DNA of 64,000 nt from Mycobacterium paraterrae (lineage in GTDB: Bacteria; Actinomycetota; Actinomycetes; Mycobacteriales; Mycobacteriaceae). The notes below the pieces were generated by a model. It saw only the letters and a list, made by a program, of their open reading frames with translations. It was not told where the DNA came from and did not search any database. A program made the position numbers and the translations under genes. The DNA is taken from contig NZ_CP092488.2 of assembly GCF_022430545.2 (NCBI RefSeq), forward strand, positions 2,728,001-2,792,000, read 5' to 3'. Shown here in pieces: positions 9,398 to 18,634 of this stretch (the stretch's first letter is position 1; every line of letters starts with the position of its first letter).

Positions 9398-10087
9398 GTG
9401 ACCGAAGAGAGCGTTCGCGTCGAAAGACTACTCGACGCCGAAGCCAAGGCCGAGCAGTTGTTCGACGAGATCGAGCGTCGCGGCCTGATTCGCGCCGGAG
9501 TCGGAGAGAAAGATCTGTCCGACGAGATCAACGCCTTGGCCGCGGACTTGCTCGGCGTCACGCGGCACTGGCATCGGCGGATCGTGCGCGCCGGCGAGAA
9601 CACCCTGCAGCCGTTCAAGGAACGTCCGCCCGACCGCGTCCTTGGCGCGGACGACATCGCGTTCCTCGACCTCGGCCCGATATTCGAGGAGTGGGAAGCC
9701 GACTTCGGTCGCACGTATGTCCTCGGCGACGACCCGGATAAGCTTGCCCTGCGCGACGCGCTACCGAGGGTATGGCAGGCGGGGCGTGCCTACTTCAACG
9801 ACCATGCCGACGTCACCGGTTCCGAATTATTCGACGCCACAGTCGGATTGGCCCGCGACGAGGGGTTCGACTGGGGCAGTCACATTGCCGGTCACCTGGT
9901 CGGGGAGTTCCCGCATAAGACGATCCCCGGCACCAAGACTGAGTGGTACGTCATGCCCGGCTCCACCAAACCGATGCGGCGGCTCGACCCCAGCGGCCGT
10001 CAGTGTCACTGGATTCTGGAAATACACCTGATCGATCCGCAGCACCGGTTCGGCGGCTTCTACGAGAAGCTGCTCGATATCGGTTAG
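9398..10087 (+). CDS. M24-fold (creatinase/aminopeptidase P-like) protein
   Basis: A 229-residue protein with a pita-bread metallopeptidase pattern. Probable metal ligands are visible in the usual order: an Asp in FLDLGPIFEEW, a second Asp in EADFGRTYVLGD, the His in IAGHLVGEFPHK, and Glu in WILEIHLIDP and FYEKLL. The family often includes aminopeptidases and creatinase-like hydrolases; the actual substrate cannot be read. A -10-like TAGCAT (9385-9390) lies seven bases before the GTG start, suggesting a leaderless transcript even though PPE ends only 26 bp upstream. The stop overlaps the stop of the convergent SDR gene by 4 bp. Confidence 0.82.
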   Translation: MTEESVRVERLLDAEAKAEQLFDEIERRGLIRAGVGEKDLSDEINALAADLLGVTRHWHRRIVRAGENTLQPFKERPPDRVLGADDIAFLDLGPIFEEWEADFGRTYVLGDDPDKLALRDALPRVWQAGRAYFNDHADVTGSELFDATVGLARDEGFDWGSHIAGHLVGEFPHKTIPGTKTEWYVMPGSTKPMRRLDPSGRQCHWILEIHLIDPQHRFGGFYEKLLDIG

Positions 10088-10995
10088 ACGGGGTAGCTCA
10101 CCCCGGTCAGTTCCTCGGAGACAGCCCAGAGCTTGCGCTGGCGCGCGGGGTCGTGGGACTTCGCGCTCGAGCTGACGACGACCGGGTAGCCGCGCATCTC
10201 GCCGAAGCCGTCGGGTCCGTAGTACTGCCCACCGACGACCGCCGGGTCGGTCGCGGCGCGCAGCTGCGGCAGCGCTCCCATATCCGCGTCCTGCGCGATA
10301 AGACCGAAGAGGCGGTAGAGCACGGGCTGAACCCGTGGCGGCAAGTTGCGGGTCAACTCGGTGTTGGACCCGCCGGGATGGGCGGCAGCGGCGATCGTGG
10401 TGCCATGGGACGCCAGCCGCCGCTGCAGTTCGTAGGTGAACAACAGGTTGGCCAGCTTGGCCTGCCCGTACGCCGCGACCCGGTTGTAGCTGTGCTCCCA
10501 CTGCAGGTCGTCGAAGTGAATGTCGGCCAGGATGCGGTGGCCGATGCTGCTCACGGTCACGATCCGGGAGCCGGCAACCGGCAGCAGGCGGTCCAGGAGC
10601 AGCCCGGTGAAGGCGAAGTGGCCCAGGTGGTTGGTGCCGAACTGAAGCTCGAAACCGTCCTTGGTGTTCGACTTCGGGGTCCACATCACGCCCGCGTTGT
10701 TGATCAACAAATCGATGCGGTCGTGGTCGGACCGGAGCTGCTCCGCGGCAGCGCGAACCGAATCCAACGATGTCAGGTCGAGTTCCTGCAGGGCGAGGTC
10801 TGCGCTCGGGAAGCGCCGCTTGATCAGGAGTTCGGCGTCCTTGCCCTTGTCGAGGTTGCGGACCGCGAGCACGACGTGCGCGCCCTTGGCGGCCAAGACT
10901 GCGGCGGTCTCGAATCCGAGGCCGGTGTTGGATCCGGTGATGACGGCGACGCGACCGGTCTGGTCGGGAATGTCGGCGGTCGTCCATTTCGACAT
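10084..10995 (-). CDS. short-chain dehydrogenase/reductase, paralogue of the 3.1-kb SDR
   Basis: A 303-residue SDR with TGSNTGLG near residue 20, LLINNAGVMW, and catalytic YGQAK. Large blocks are shared with the SDR at 3118-4041 (LALQELDLTSLDSVRAAA, ATDPAVVGGQYYGPDGFGEM, ELTGVSYPV), so the two arose by duplication. It is transcribed away from a TetR regulator across a 103-bp gap containing inverted repeats, which suggests TetR control of this enzyme. The substrate is unknown. Confidence 0.92.
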   Translation of the reverse strand: MSKWTTADIPDQTGRVAVITGSNTGLGFETAAVLAAKGAHVVLAVRNLDKGKDAELLIKRRFPSADLALQELDLTSLDSVRAAAEQLRSDHDRIDLLINNAGVMWTPKSNTKDGFELQFGTNHLGHFAFTGLLLDRLLPVAGSRIVTVSSIGHRILADIHFDDLQWEHSYNRVAAYGQAKLANLLFTYELQRRLASHGTTIAAAAHPGGSNTELTRNLPPRVQPVLYRLFGLIAQDADMGALPQLRAATDPAVVGGQYYGPDGFGEMRGYPVVVSSSAKSHDPARQRKLWAVSEELTGVSYPV

Positions 10996-11019
10996 GAAAT
11001 GCTCCTCAGGCGGTAAGGT

Positions 11020-11076
11020 AAGCGGGGCGTTCGCCCCGGTTTGATGCCACGACTATACGGAACGCACGCCCCGCTT
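11020..11076. promoter_or_regulatory. candidate TetR operators between SDR and tetR
   Basis: Two elements lie in the 103-bp divergent gap. GGGGCG-TT-CGCCCC (11024-11037) is a perfect 6-bp inverted repeat with a 2-bp centre. An 11-bp arm AAGCGGGGCGT (11020-11030) is repeated as its exact complement ACGCCCCGCTT (11066-11076), 35 bp apart. Position and symmetry fit binding by the adjacent TetR protein; binding itself is inferred. Confidence 0.55.
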
Positions 11077-11098
11077 TGTCAACCCACGAGGGAGTGAA

Positions 11099-11665
11099 AT
11101 GTCGGTACCCGCCAAGCCGTTGCGTGCGGACGCGGCCCGCAACCGCGCCCGGGTACTGGAAACTGCCTACGAAACCTTCGCCGCCGAAGGCCTGTCGGTG
11201 CCGATCGACGAGATCGCCCGGCGAGCCGGCGTCGGCGCAGGCACGGTGTACCGCCATTTCCCTACCAAAGAAGACTTGTTCGCCGCGGTCGTCGACAATC
11301 GGTTGAAGCAGGTCATCTCGGCGGGTCACGCGCTACTCGACGATCCCGGTCCGGCGGAGGCGCTGTTCACGTTCCTGCGGTCGATGGTGCTCGACTTCGG
11401 TGCGACCGACCAGGGCTTGGTCGACGCGTTGGGCGGCATGGGCATTGACATCCATACGGCGGCGCCCGACGCCGAAGACGCCTTCCGCAGGCTCCTCGGC
11501 GAACTGCTGGTCGCCGCCCAGCGAGCCGGAACCGTCCGGCCCGACGTCGACGTGCCCGAGGTCAAGGCCCTGCTGGTGGGATGCCAAGCGATGCAGGGCT
11601 ATGACAAGGAGCGTGCCGAGCGGGTGACCAGCGTGGTCATCGACGGTTTACGCCCGCCGCGATGA
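11099..11665 (+). CDS. TetR-family transcriptional regulator
   Basis: A 188-residue regulator. The N-terminal helix-turn-helix is at about residues 15-60 (IDEIARRAGVGAGTVYRHFP, then TKEDLF), followed by an alpha-helical ligand domain of ordinary length. The start has GAGGGAG just upstream. It is divergent from the SDR gene and the gap contains inverted repeats, so it probably represses that SDR and itself. The ligand is unknown. It ends 14 bp before the first CIRCE element of groEL2. Confidence 0.92.
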   Translation: MSVPAKPLRADAARNRARVLETAYETFAAEGLSVPIDEIARRAGVGAGTVYRHFPTKEDLFAAVVDNRLKQVISAGHALLDDPGPAEALFTFLRSMVLDFGATDQGLVDALGGMGIDIHTAAPDAEDAFRRLLGELLVAAQRAGTVRPDVDVPEVKALLVGCQAMQGYDKERAERVTSVVIDGLRPPR

Positions 11666-11678
11666 GCCTGGGCTGATC

Positions 11679-11704
11679 TTGCACTCGATATAGGCGAGTG
11701 CTAA
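11679..11704 (+). promoter_or_regulatory. CIRCE operator 1 overlapping a groEL2 promoter
   Basis: TTGCACTC-N9-GAGTGCTAA matches the CIRCE inverted repeat bound by HrcA. The first hexamer TTGCAC (11679-11684) also makes a good -35, with TAAAAA (11702-11707) 17 bp downstream as -10, so HrcA binding would block this promoter directly. Confidence 0.9.
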
Positions 11705-11713
11705 AAATGACAC

Positions 11714-11739
11714 TGGCACTCGCGACCGGCGAGTGCTAG
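11714..11739 (+). promoter_or_regulatory. CIRCE operator 2 upstream of groEL2
   Basis: TGGCACTC-N9-GAGTGCTAG is a second HrcA operator, 35 bp downstream of the first (centre to centre), in the 5' region of groEL2. Only the outer two bases depart from the ideal repeat. Confidence 0.88.
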
Positions 11740-11849
11740 GTCGGGACGGTGAGGCAAGGGCCGCGCCAGCGGAGACACCCAAGCCGTCCGTCGCGGGCAC
11801 TGCACCCGGCCATAGACGTGTCATCCCCAATCGGAGGAATCACTTCGCA

Positions 11850-13475
<1,626 letters not shown>

Positions 13476-13486
13476 GTAAGTCGACG

Positions 13487-13522
13487 AAAAGGCCCGGCTC
13501 CTATCAGGAGTCGGGCCTTTTT
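13487..13522 (+). terminator. rho-independent terminator of groEL2
   Basis: GGCCCGGCTCC, a 5-base loop, then GGAGTCGGGCC forms a stem with one G-U pair (13491-13518), preceded by AAAA and followed by TTTTT. It lies 12 bp after the groEL2 stop. Confidence 0.88.
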
Positions 13523-13706
13523 CGTATGTTGGCTCTGCGCTCATGGCGGAAAAGTGCGAGTAGCCACCACCGTCACCGCAGAGTCAACGCCGCGCAGCGC
13601 ACCAGCGGCAGAGGCTCATGCGACCGAGAGTAGGCCTGGTTATCCGCGAATTTGGGTAACTGATCTACTGAACGTTCGAAGAGTTGGGGATGAAGGGAAT
13701 GAAGTA

Positions 13707-14084
13707 ATGCGGAAAACGTTACAGCGCACGATCTTTGGAGTAATCCCCAGCTGCGCGGCCTGCTTGATCCTGGCGCCGACCGCAGCCGCTGCGCCCGACC
13801 CCTGCTCGGCCAGCGGAGTGGCGGCCACCGCTAGCGGGGTGCTGAACTCGGCGAGCGGATACCTCGATGCCCATCCGGACGCCAACAATGTGTTGACCGG
13901 CGCGGTCAACCAGTCGCCGGCCGACGCCAAGTCATCGGTGCGGGGTTACTTCCTCAGCCATCCCGGGCAAGCGCTGGAGTTGAAGGGCATCGCCCAGCCG
14001 CTGCTCGACCTGCGCGGCCGGTGCAACACGTCGGTGTCACCGGACCAATTGGCGGCACTGTTCGACGCGCTGTCCACCAACTGA
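13707..14084 (+). CDS. secreted haemophore-type haem-binding protein
   Basis: A 125-residue exported protein. The ATG at 13707 has AAGGGA upstream and gives a signal peptide ending ...LAPTAAAAPDP (cut near residue 30). The mature part has one Cys near each end (PDPCSAS and RGRCNTS), and the helical pattern ASGYLDAHPDANNVLTGA and YFLSHPGQALELKGIAQPL typical of the mycobacterial haemophore haem-binding domain (Rv0203 type). A role in haem capture or transfer at the cell surface is inferred. It is a single gene between groEL2 and a convergent hydrolase; no mmpL-type transporter is adjacent. Confidence 0.85.
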   Translation: MRKTLQRTIFGVIPSCAACLILAPTAAAAPDPCSASGVAATASGVLNSASGYLDAHPDANNVLTGAVNQSPADAKSSVRGYFLSHPGQALELKGIAQPLLDLRGRCNTSVSPDQLAALFDALSTN

Positions 14085-14234
14085 CTTCGCGGGCGCCCGC
14101 CACACCCGTCACCCGCGGAGGTGGCATCCGATGTGCCCACCTTCGCGCGACAACACCCGGGCAATTCGCTCAGAGGCGGGCACATCACCCCCGTCCGGCC
14201 AGCGACATTCGCGGGTACGGACTGCCCGTCGAAG

Positions 14235-15956
14235 TCAGGCCGGCACGGGCTGGCGGCCGCGAATCAGCTTGCCGGGGCGCGCGTCGGTGGGCACGCCGTT
14301 CTCGGCGATCACCTCACCGCTGACGATCGTCGCGACGTAGCCTTCGGCGGTCTGGTCGAGCCGACGTCCGCCGGCGGGCAGGTCGTGCGCGATCACTGGC
14401 TTGTGCAGCCGCAGTTTTGCGTGGTCGATCACGTTGAGGTCGGCTTTGTACCCCACGGCGATCCGGCCGCGGTCGGCCAAGCCGGCGACTTGGGCCGGCA
14501 CCGAGGTCAGACGGCGAATCGCATCCGCCACCTCGAATCGGCCGGCCTTGCGGTCACGCGCCCAGTGCGCCAGGAAGTACGTCGAATAGCTTGCGTCGCA
14601 AATCATTCCGTAGTGCGCGCCGCCGTCTCCCAATCCCAGCACCACGTCGTCGCGGTGAAGCAGTTCGCCGACCGTATCCAGTGACTGGTTCTGCAGGTTG
14701 CTGGTCGCGACCAGCAGCATGGCGCGTCCTTCGTCGTCGAGTAGCCGGTCGTAGGCCTCTTCCATCGGGTCGACGCCCTTGGCGCGGGCGCGGGCGCCGA
14801 TGCTGTCTTTCGGGTCTGGCTCGTAATTGGGGTTGTCGGTCAGCGGGAAGATCCAGTCCCACATCTGTGCGACGTAGAGGATCGGGTGGCCGACGCCGGG
14901 CTTGTCGGCGAGGATGCGGGCGCGGACTTCGGGCTTGCGCATCTCGGCGACGCGCTCGGCCAGCGGCAGGTCCATGATCTCGCGGTAGCTGGGATACAGC
15001 ACGAACGGGTTGGCGGTCAGCTGCAGGCCGATGATCAGCCCGATCGGCCTTGGCAGGAGTTGAGCGGTGACCTCGCCGCCCGACGCGTTGGCCTTCTCGA
15101 TCATCGTGATGGCGTCCGGCCACGTCGGGTCGCCGCTGTTGCCGACCACCAGCGTGAACGTCACCGGCAGCCCGACGTCCTCAGCCACGTCGAACACCGT
15201 CTGCAGCACCGGCTGGTAGCCGGCGGCTGGAATGTCGGGAACGAACTGCAGCAGTCCGCCGCCGCCGTCCACGACTCCGCGCGCGATCTCCTCGATCTCC
15301 TCGCGGGCCGCGTCGTAACTCGGTATCGGAGAACCACTTTCGGTCTTGTGAATGGTGAGCCGCGACGACGCAAAGCCCAGTGCGCCGACCTCGATCGCCT
15401 CCTTGGCCAGCTTGCGCATCATCGCCAGGTCCTCGGCGGTGGCCGGCTCGCGGTTGGCGCCGCGTTGGCCCATCACGTAGACCCGTAACGGCGAGTGCGG
15501 GAGGTAGGCGGCGACGTCGATGTCGCGTTTGCCCGCTTCCAGAGCGTCCATGTACTCCGGGAAGGTCTCCCAATTCCACGGCAGGCCGTCGGTCATGACG
15601 ACACCGGGGATGTCCTCCACCCCGGCCATCACGTCGACCAGGACGTCGTGGTCTTCCTGCCGGCAGGGCGCAAATCCCACGCCGCAATTGCCCATCACCA
15701 CGGTGGTCACGCCGTGCGCGGACGACGGCGTCAGTCGTTCCGACCAGATCGACTGGCCGTCGTAGTGGGTGTGCAGATCGACGAAGCCGGGCGTGACCAG
15801 CAACCCCGAGGCCTCGATCTCGCGAGCGGCACCGGCTCCGTTGAGGTCGCCGACCGCCGCGATGACTCCGTCGCGCACGGCGACATCTCCGGCGAACGGC
15901 TCGCCGCCCAGCCCGTCGACGATGGTGCCGTTGCGGATGATCAGGTCGTAGGTCAT
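14235..15956 (-). CDS. N-acyl-D-amino-acid deacylase-like amidohydrolase
   Basis: A 573-residue amidohydrolase-family-3 protein. It opens with the composite beta-sandwich sequence MTYDLIIRNGTIVDGLGGEP, then LHTHYDGQ (metal His-x-His), GNCGVGFAP (Cys/Gly loop) and GDGGAHYG with a catalytic Asp near residue 456. Family members hydrolyse N-acyl-D-amino acids or related amides in a zinc-dependent reaction; substrate cannot be told. It is divergent from the MIRU-like repeat and VOC gene. No equivalent lies here in M. tuberculosis. Confidence 0.9.
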   Translation of the reverse strand: MTYDLIIRNGTIVDGLGGEPFAGDVAVRDGVIAAVGDLNGAGAAREIEASGLLVTPGFVDLHTHYDGQSIWSERLTPSSAHGVTTVVMGNCGVGFAPCRQEDHDVLVDVMAGVEDIPGVVMTDGLPWNWETFPEYMDALEAGKRDIDVAAYLPHSPLRVYVMGQRGANREPATAEDLAMMRKLAKEAIEVGALGFASSRLTIHKTESGSPIPSYDAAREEIEEIARGVVDGGGGLLQFVPDIPAAGYQPVLQTVFDVAEDVGLPVTFTLVVGNSGDPTWPDAITMIEKANASGGEVTAQLLPRPIGLIIGLQLTANPFVLYPSYREIMDLPLAERVAEMRKPEVRARILADKPGVGHPILYVAQMWDWIFPLTDNPNYEPDPKDSIGARARAKGVDPMEEAYDRLLDDEGRAMLLVATSNLQNQSLDTVGELLHRDDVVLGLGDGGAHYGMICDASYSTYFLAHWARDRKAGRFEVADAIRRLTSVPAQVAGLADRGRIAVGYKADLNVIDHAKLRLHKPVIAHDLPAGGRRLDQTAEGYVATIVSGEVIAENGVPTDARPGKLIRGRQPVPA

Positions 15957-16003
15957 CTCTCGAATCTACGACCGTGTCGGTGCTAGATGCCAGGATCGGT
16001 GGC

Positions 16004-16108
16004 GTGATGGCCGGCGACGATGCAGAGCGTAGCGATGAGGAGGAGCGGCCCAAGGCTGTGATGGCCGGCGACGATGCAGAGCGTAGCGATGAGGAGGAGC
16101 GGCCCAAG
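16004..16108 (+). repeat. MIRU-like tandem repeat, 54-bp unit, two copies
   Basis: Unit 1 is 16004-16057 and unit 2 is 16058-16108, identical over the shared length. The core GATGCAGAGCGTAGCGATGA with GGAGGAGCGG matches what I recall of mycobacterial interspersed repetitive units. The period is a multiple of three and the repeat is open: from GTG 16004 it encodes 35 residues (M-A-G-D-D-A-E-R-S-D type repeats) and stops at TGA 16109-16111, which overlaps the GTG start of the VOC gene. That arrangement would couple translation of the repeat to the gene behind it. Confidence 0.82.
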
Positions 16109-16473
16109 TGATCGATCACTTTGGAATCAACTGCAAGGACTACGCCAAGGCGCAGGAGTTCTACGACCGGGTGCTGCCGACGCTGGGGTACTCGCGGCAA
16201 CTCGATTTCGGCGAGGCCGTCGGATACGGACCGGACGGTAGCCCGGACTTTTGGATTGCCGTGGGTGCGGGGATGGGTCCGAATCGTGAGACACACTTCG
16301 CCTTCACCGCGGCCGACCACGGCGCGGTACATGCGTTCCATCAGGCTGCCGTCGAGCTGGGCGCCGAGGTACTGCACTCACCCCGGCTATGGCCGGAATA
16401 CGGCGAGGGCTATTTCGCTGCCTTCGTCCGTGACCCCGACGGCAACAATGTCGAAGCCGTCTGTCACGCGTAG
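16108..16473 (+). CDS. VOC / glyoxalase-family protein
   Basis: A 121-residue single-domain vicinal-oxygen-chelate protein: MIDHFGINCKDYAKAQEFYD at the start and AFVRDPDGNNVEAV near the C-terminus are the usual beta-alpha-beta repeat signatures, with possible metal ligands His4 and the late Glu. The family covers lyases, dioxygenases and resistance proteins, so the activity is open. The GTG start overlaps the stop of the open frame in the upstream tandem repeat. The DinB-like gene follows 11 bp later, probably in one operon. Confidence 0.85.
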   Translation: MIDHFGINCKDYAKAQEFYDRVLPTLGYSRQLDFGEAVGYGPDGSPDFWIAVGAGMGPNRETHFAFTAADHGAVHAFHQAAVELGAEVLHSPRLWPEYGEGYFAAFVRDPDGNNVEAVCHA

Positions 16474-16484
16474 GGTCGGCAGAT

Positions 16485-17000
16485 ATGTCTGACCCCGACG
16501 ACGCTGCCCGGGAATTGCTCCGCGACTCGTTCACCCGCCTGATCGAACACGTCGACGAGATCACCGACGGCCTGACCGAAGAGCAGGCGGATTACCGGCC
16601 CACGCCGCAGGCCAACAGCATTGCGTGGCTGATCTGGCACAGCGCCCGGGTGCAGGACCTCCAGCTCGCTCCGATCGCCGGCATCGACCAGGTGTGGACG
16701 AGCGGCGGATGGGTGGATCGGTTCGGACTCGATCTGCCGCGCAACGACTCCGGTTACGGACACGGCCCTGAAGAGGTTGCCAAGGTGCGAGCACCGATCG
16801 AGCTGCTGGTCGGGTACTACCACGCCCTGCACGAGGCGACGCTGAAATTCGTCGCGGGCGTCACCGCCGAAGACCTGCTGCGCATCGTCGACCGCAACTG
16901 GGATCCGCCAGTGACGGCCAGCGCCCGGATCGTCAGCATCATCGACGACTGTGCACAGCACCTGGGCCAGGCGGCGTATCTGCGCGGAATCGCACCCTGA
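16485..17000 (+). CDS. DinB/DUF664-family protein (Rv0443-like)
   Basis: A 171-residue four-helix-bundle protein of the DinB/mycothiol-dependent enzyme superfamily. Conserved features are NSIAWLIWHSARVQD near residue 43, YYHALHEATL in the middle, and DDCAQHLGQAAYLRG at the end; the three His residues in these helices are the expected metal ligands. Rv0443 has the same length. Members often use mycothiol or bacillithiol; whether this one does is inference. It follows the VOC gene closely and precedes an aldehyde dehydrogenase, after a 60-bp gap with a TTGACA box at 17012. Confidence 0.85.
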   Translation: MSDPDDAARELLRDSFTRLIEHVDEITDGLTEEQADYRPTPQANSIAWLIWHSARVQDLQLAPIAGIDQVWTSGGWVDRFGLDLPRNDSGYGHGPEEVAKVRAPIELLVGYYHALHEATLKFVAGVTAEDLLRIVDRNWDPPVTASARIVSIIDDCAQHLGQAAYLRGIAP

Positions 17001-17060
17001 CGCCGTAAAACTTGACACCTGTCGAACCCGTGCGACCCACGTCACACTGACGCGTCTACG

Positions 17061-18611
17061 ATGGCCCCTATGACCGCCATCAAGCCTCCCGAAACCGCGC
17101 CTAGCATCACCGAGTTTTCCGGCACCGGCACCATCCACAACCCCGCCACCGGCGCCGTCGCCGGCCAGGTCGAATGGACCGATCCCGCCGACGTGCCCGC
17201 CATCGCGGCTGGTCTGCGCGCCGCGCAGCGCGAATGGGAGCAGCGCGGCCCCGATGGTCGCGGCAAAGTGCTGGCGCGGTTCGCGATCTGGCTAGCCGAC
17301 CACCGCGACGAGATCGAAAGCCTGCTGATCGCCGAAACCGGGAAATCGGCTGTCGATGCGGCACAGGAAGTGCCGATGCTGATCATGATCCTGTCCTATT
17401 ACATCAGGACGTCCGCCAAGGCGCTGGCGCCCGAAAAACGTCCTGCCGCATTGCCTTTCATGGCGATCAAGAAGGTGTCGGTGCACTACCGGCCGCGACC
17501 CGTCGTGGGCGTCATAGCGCCGTGGAACTACCCGGTGGCCAACGCGCTGATGGACGGCATCGGTGCCCTGGCCGCGGGCTGCGCGGTGCTGTTGAAGCCG
17601 TCGGAACGCACCCCGCTGACCGCCGAGGTGCTGCGACGCGGCTGGCTGGAGTCGGGGGCGCCCGACGTTTTCGCGGTGGTACAGGGTGCCCGAGCGGTGT
17701 CCGAGGCCGTCATCGACAACTCGGACTATGTCCAGTTCACCGGCTCGTGCGCCACCGGCAGCAAGGTAATGGAGCGCGCCGCGCGGCGCCTGACGCCGGT
17801 CAGCCTCGAACTCGGCGGCAAGGACCCGATGATCGTTCTCGAGGACGCCGACGTCGATCTCGCCGCACACGCCGCGGTGTGGGGTGCGATGTTCAACGCC
17901 GGCCAGACCTGCGTCTCGGTGGAGCGCGTCTACGTGCTCGATTCGATCTACGACCAGTTCGTCGACGCCGTGGTCCGCGACGTGCAGAAGCTGCAGGTCG
18001 GAGCCGGCGCGGGGAACACCTTCGGAGCGCTGATCGACGAGGAGCAGCTGGCGGTCACCGAGCGGCACGTGCGCGAGGCGTTGGCCGCCGGTGCCAAAGC
18101 GCTCACAGGTGGTCAACGCACCACCACCTCGGGCAGCTTCTACCCGCCCACCGTGCTGGTCGACGTCGACCATTCGATGAGTTGTATGACCGAGGAAACG
18201 TTCGGCCCGACGCTGCCCATCATGAAGGTCGCATCGGTCGATGAAGCGATCCGGCTCGCCAACGACAGTCCGTACGGGCTGAGTGCCTCGGTGTTCTCCA
18301 AGGACGTCGAGAGGGCCAAAGAGATTGCACTGCAGCTGGATTGCGGTGCGGTCAACATCAACGACGTGATCACCAACCTGATGTGCACGACGGCGCCGAT
18401 GGGCGGCTGGAAGACCTCAGGTATCGGCGCGCGGTTCGGCGGCGCGGACGGTCTGCGTAAGTTCTGCCGGGTCGAGACCGTTGTCGCCCCGCGCACGAAT
18501 GTCGGTGCGGGCGGGAATTTCTACCACAACTCGCTGAAGGCGCTGAAGCGGACGAACAAGATGATGACCAAGTTGGCGCTCGCGCGTCCCCGCCGCGTCG
18601 CCAAAAAGTAA
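17061..18611 (+). CDS. NAD(P)-dependent aldehyde dehydrogenase
   Basis: A 516-residue ALDH-superfamily enzyme oxidising an aldehyde to the acid. APWNYPVANALMDGIGALAA, the catalytic Glu in LELGGKDP, and the catalytic Cys in GQTCVSVERVY are intact; the C-terminal extension from about residue 485 is basic (KRTNKMMTKLALARP) and may be membrane-associating, as in fatty aldehyde dehydrogenases. A second ATG lies nine bases inside. It differs clearly from the Rv0458-type ALDH at 34.3 kb and has no counterpart at this place in M. tuberculosis. Confidence 0.92.
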   Translation: MAPMTAIKPPETAPSITEFSGTGTIHNPATGAVAGQVEWTDPADVPAIAAGLRAAQREWEQRGPDGRGKVLARFAIWLADHRDEIESLLIAETGKSAVDAAQEVPMLIMILSYYIRTSAKALAPEKRPAALPFMAIKKVSVHYRPRPVVGVIAPWNYPVANALMDGIGALAAGCAVLLKPSERTPLTAEVLRRGWLESGAPDVFAVVQGARAVSEAVIDNSDYVQFTGSCATGSKVMERAARRLTPVSLELGGKDPMIVLEDADVDLAAHAAVWGAMFNAGQTCVSVERVYVLDSIYDQFVDAVVRDVQKLQVGAGAGNTFGALIDEEQLAVTERHVREALAAGAKALTGGQRTTTSGSFYPPTVLVDVDHSMSCMTEETFGPTLPIMKVASVDEAIRLANDSPYGLSASVFSKDVERAKEIALQLDCGAVNINDVITNLMCTTAPMGGWKTSGIGARFGGADGLRKFCRVETVVAPRTNVGAGGNFYHNSLKALKRTNKMMTKLALARPRRVAKK

Positions 18612-18634
18612 TGCTGCTGCTGCTGCTCGATGTG

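Noticed and set aside
14085..14234. Possible terminator hairpin (GGTGGCA ... TGCCCACC) in the convergent gap after the haem-binding gene
   Set aside because: The arms pair only with a bulge and there is no U-tract.
17012..17017. TTGACA box upstream of the aldehyde dehydrogenase as a full promoter
   Set aside because: No matching -10 at 16-18 bp, so it is noted with the gene only.
18612..18634. CTG triplet run after the aldehyde dehydrogenase
   Set aside because: Only four or five triplets in a short convergent gap; no sign of a functional repeat.
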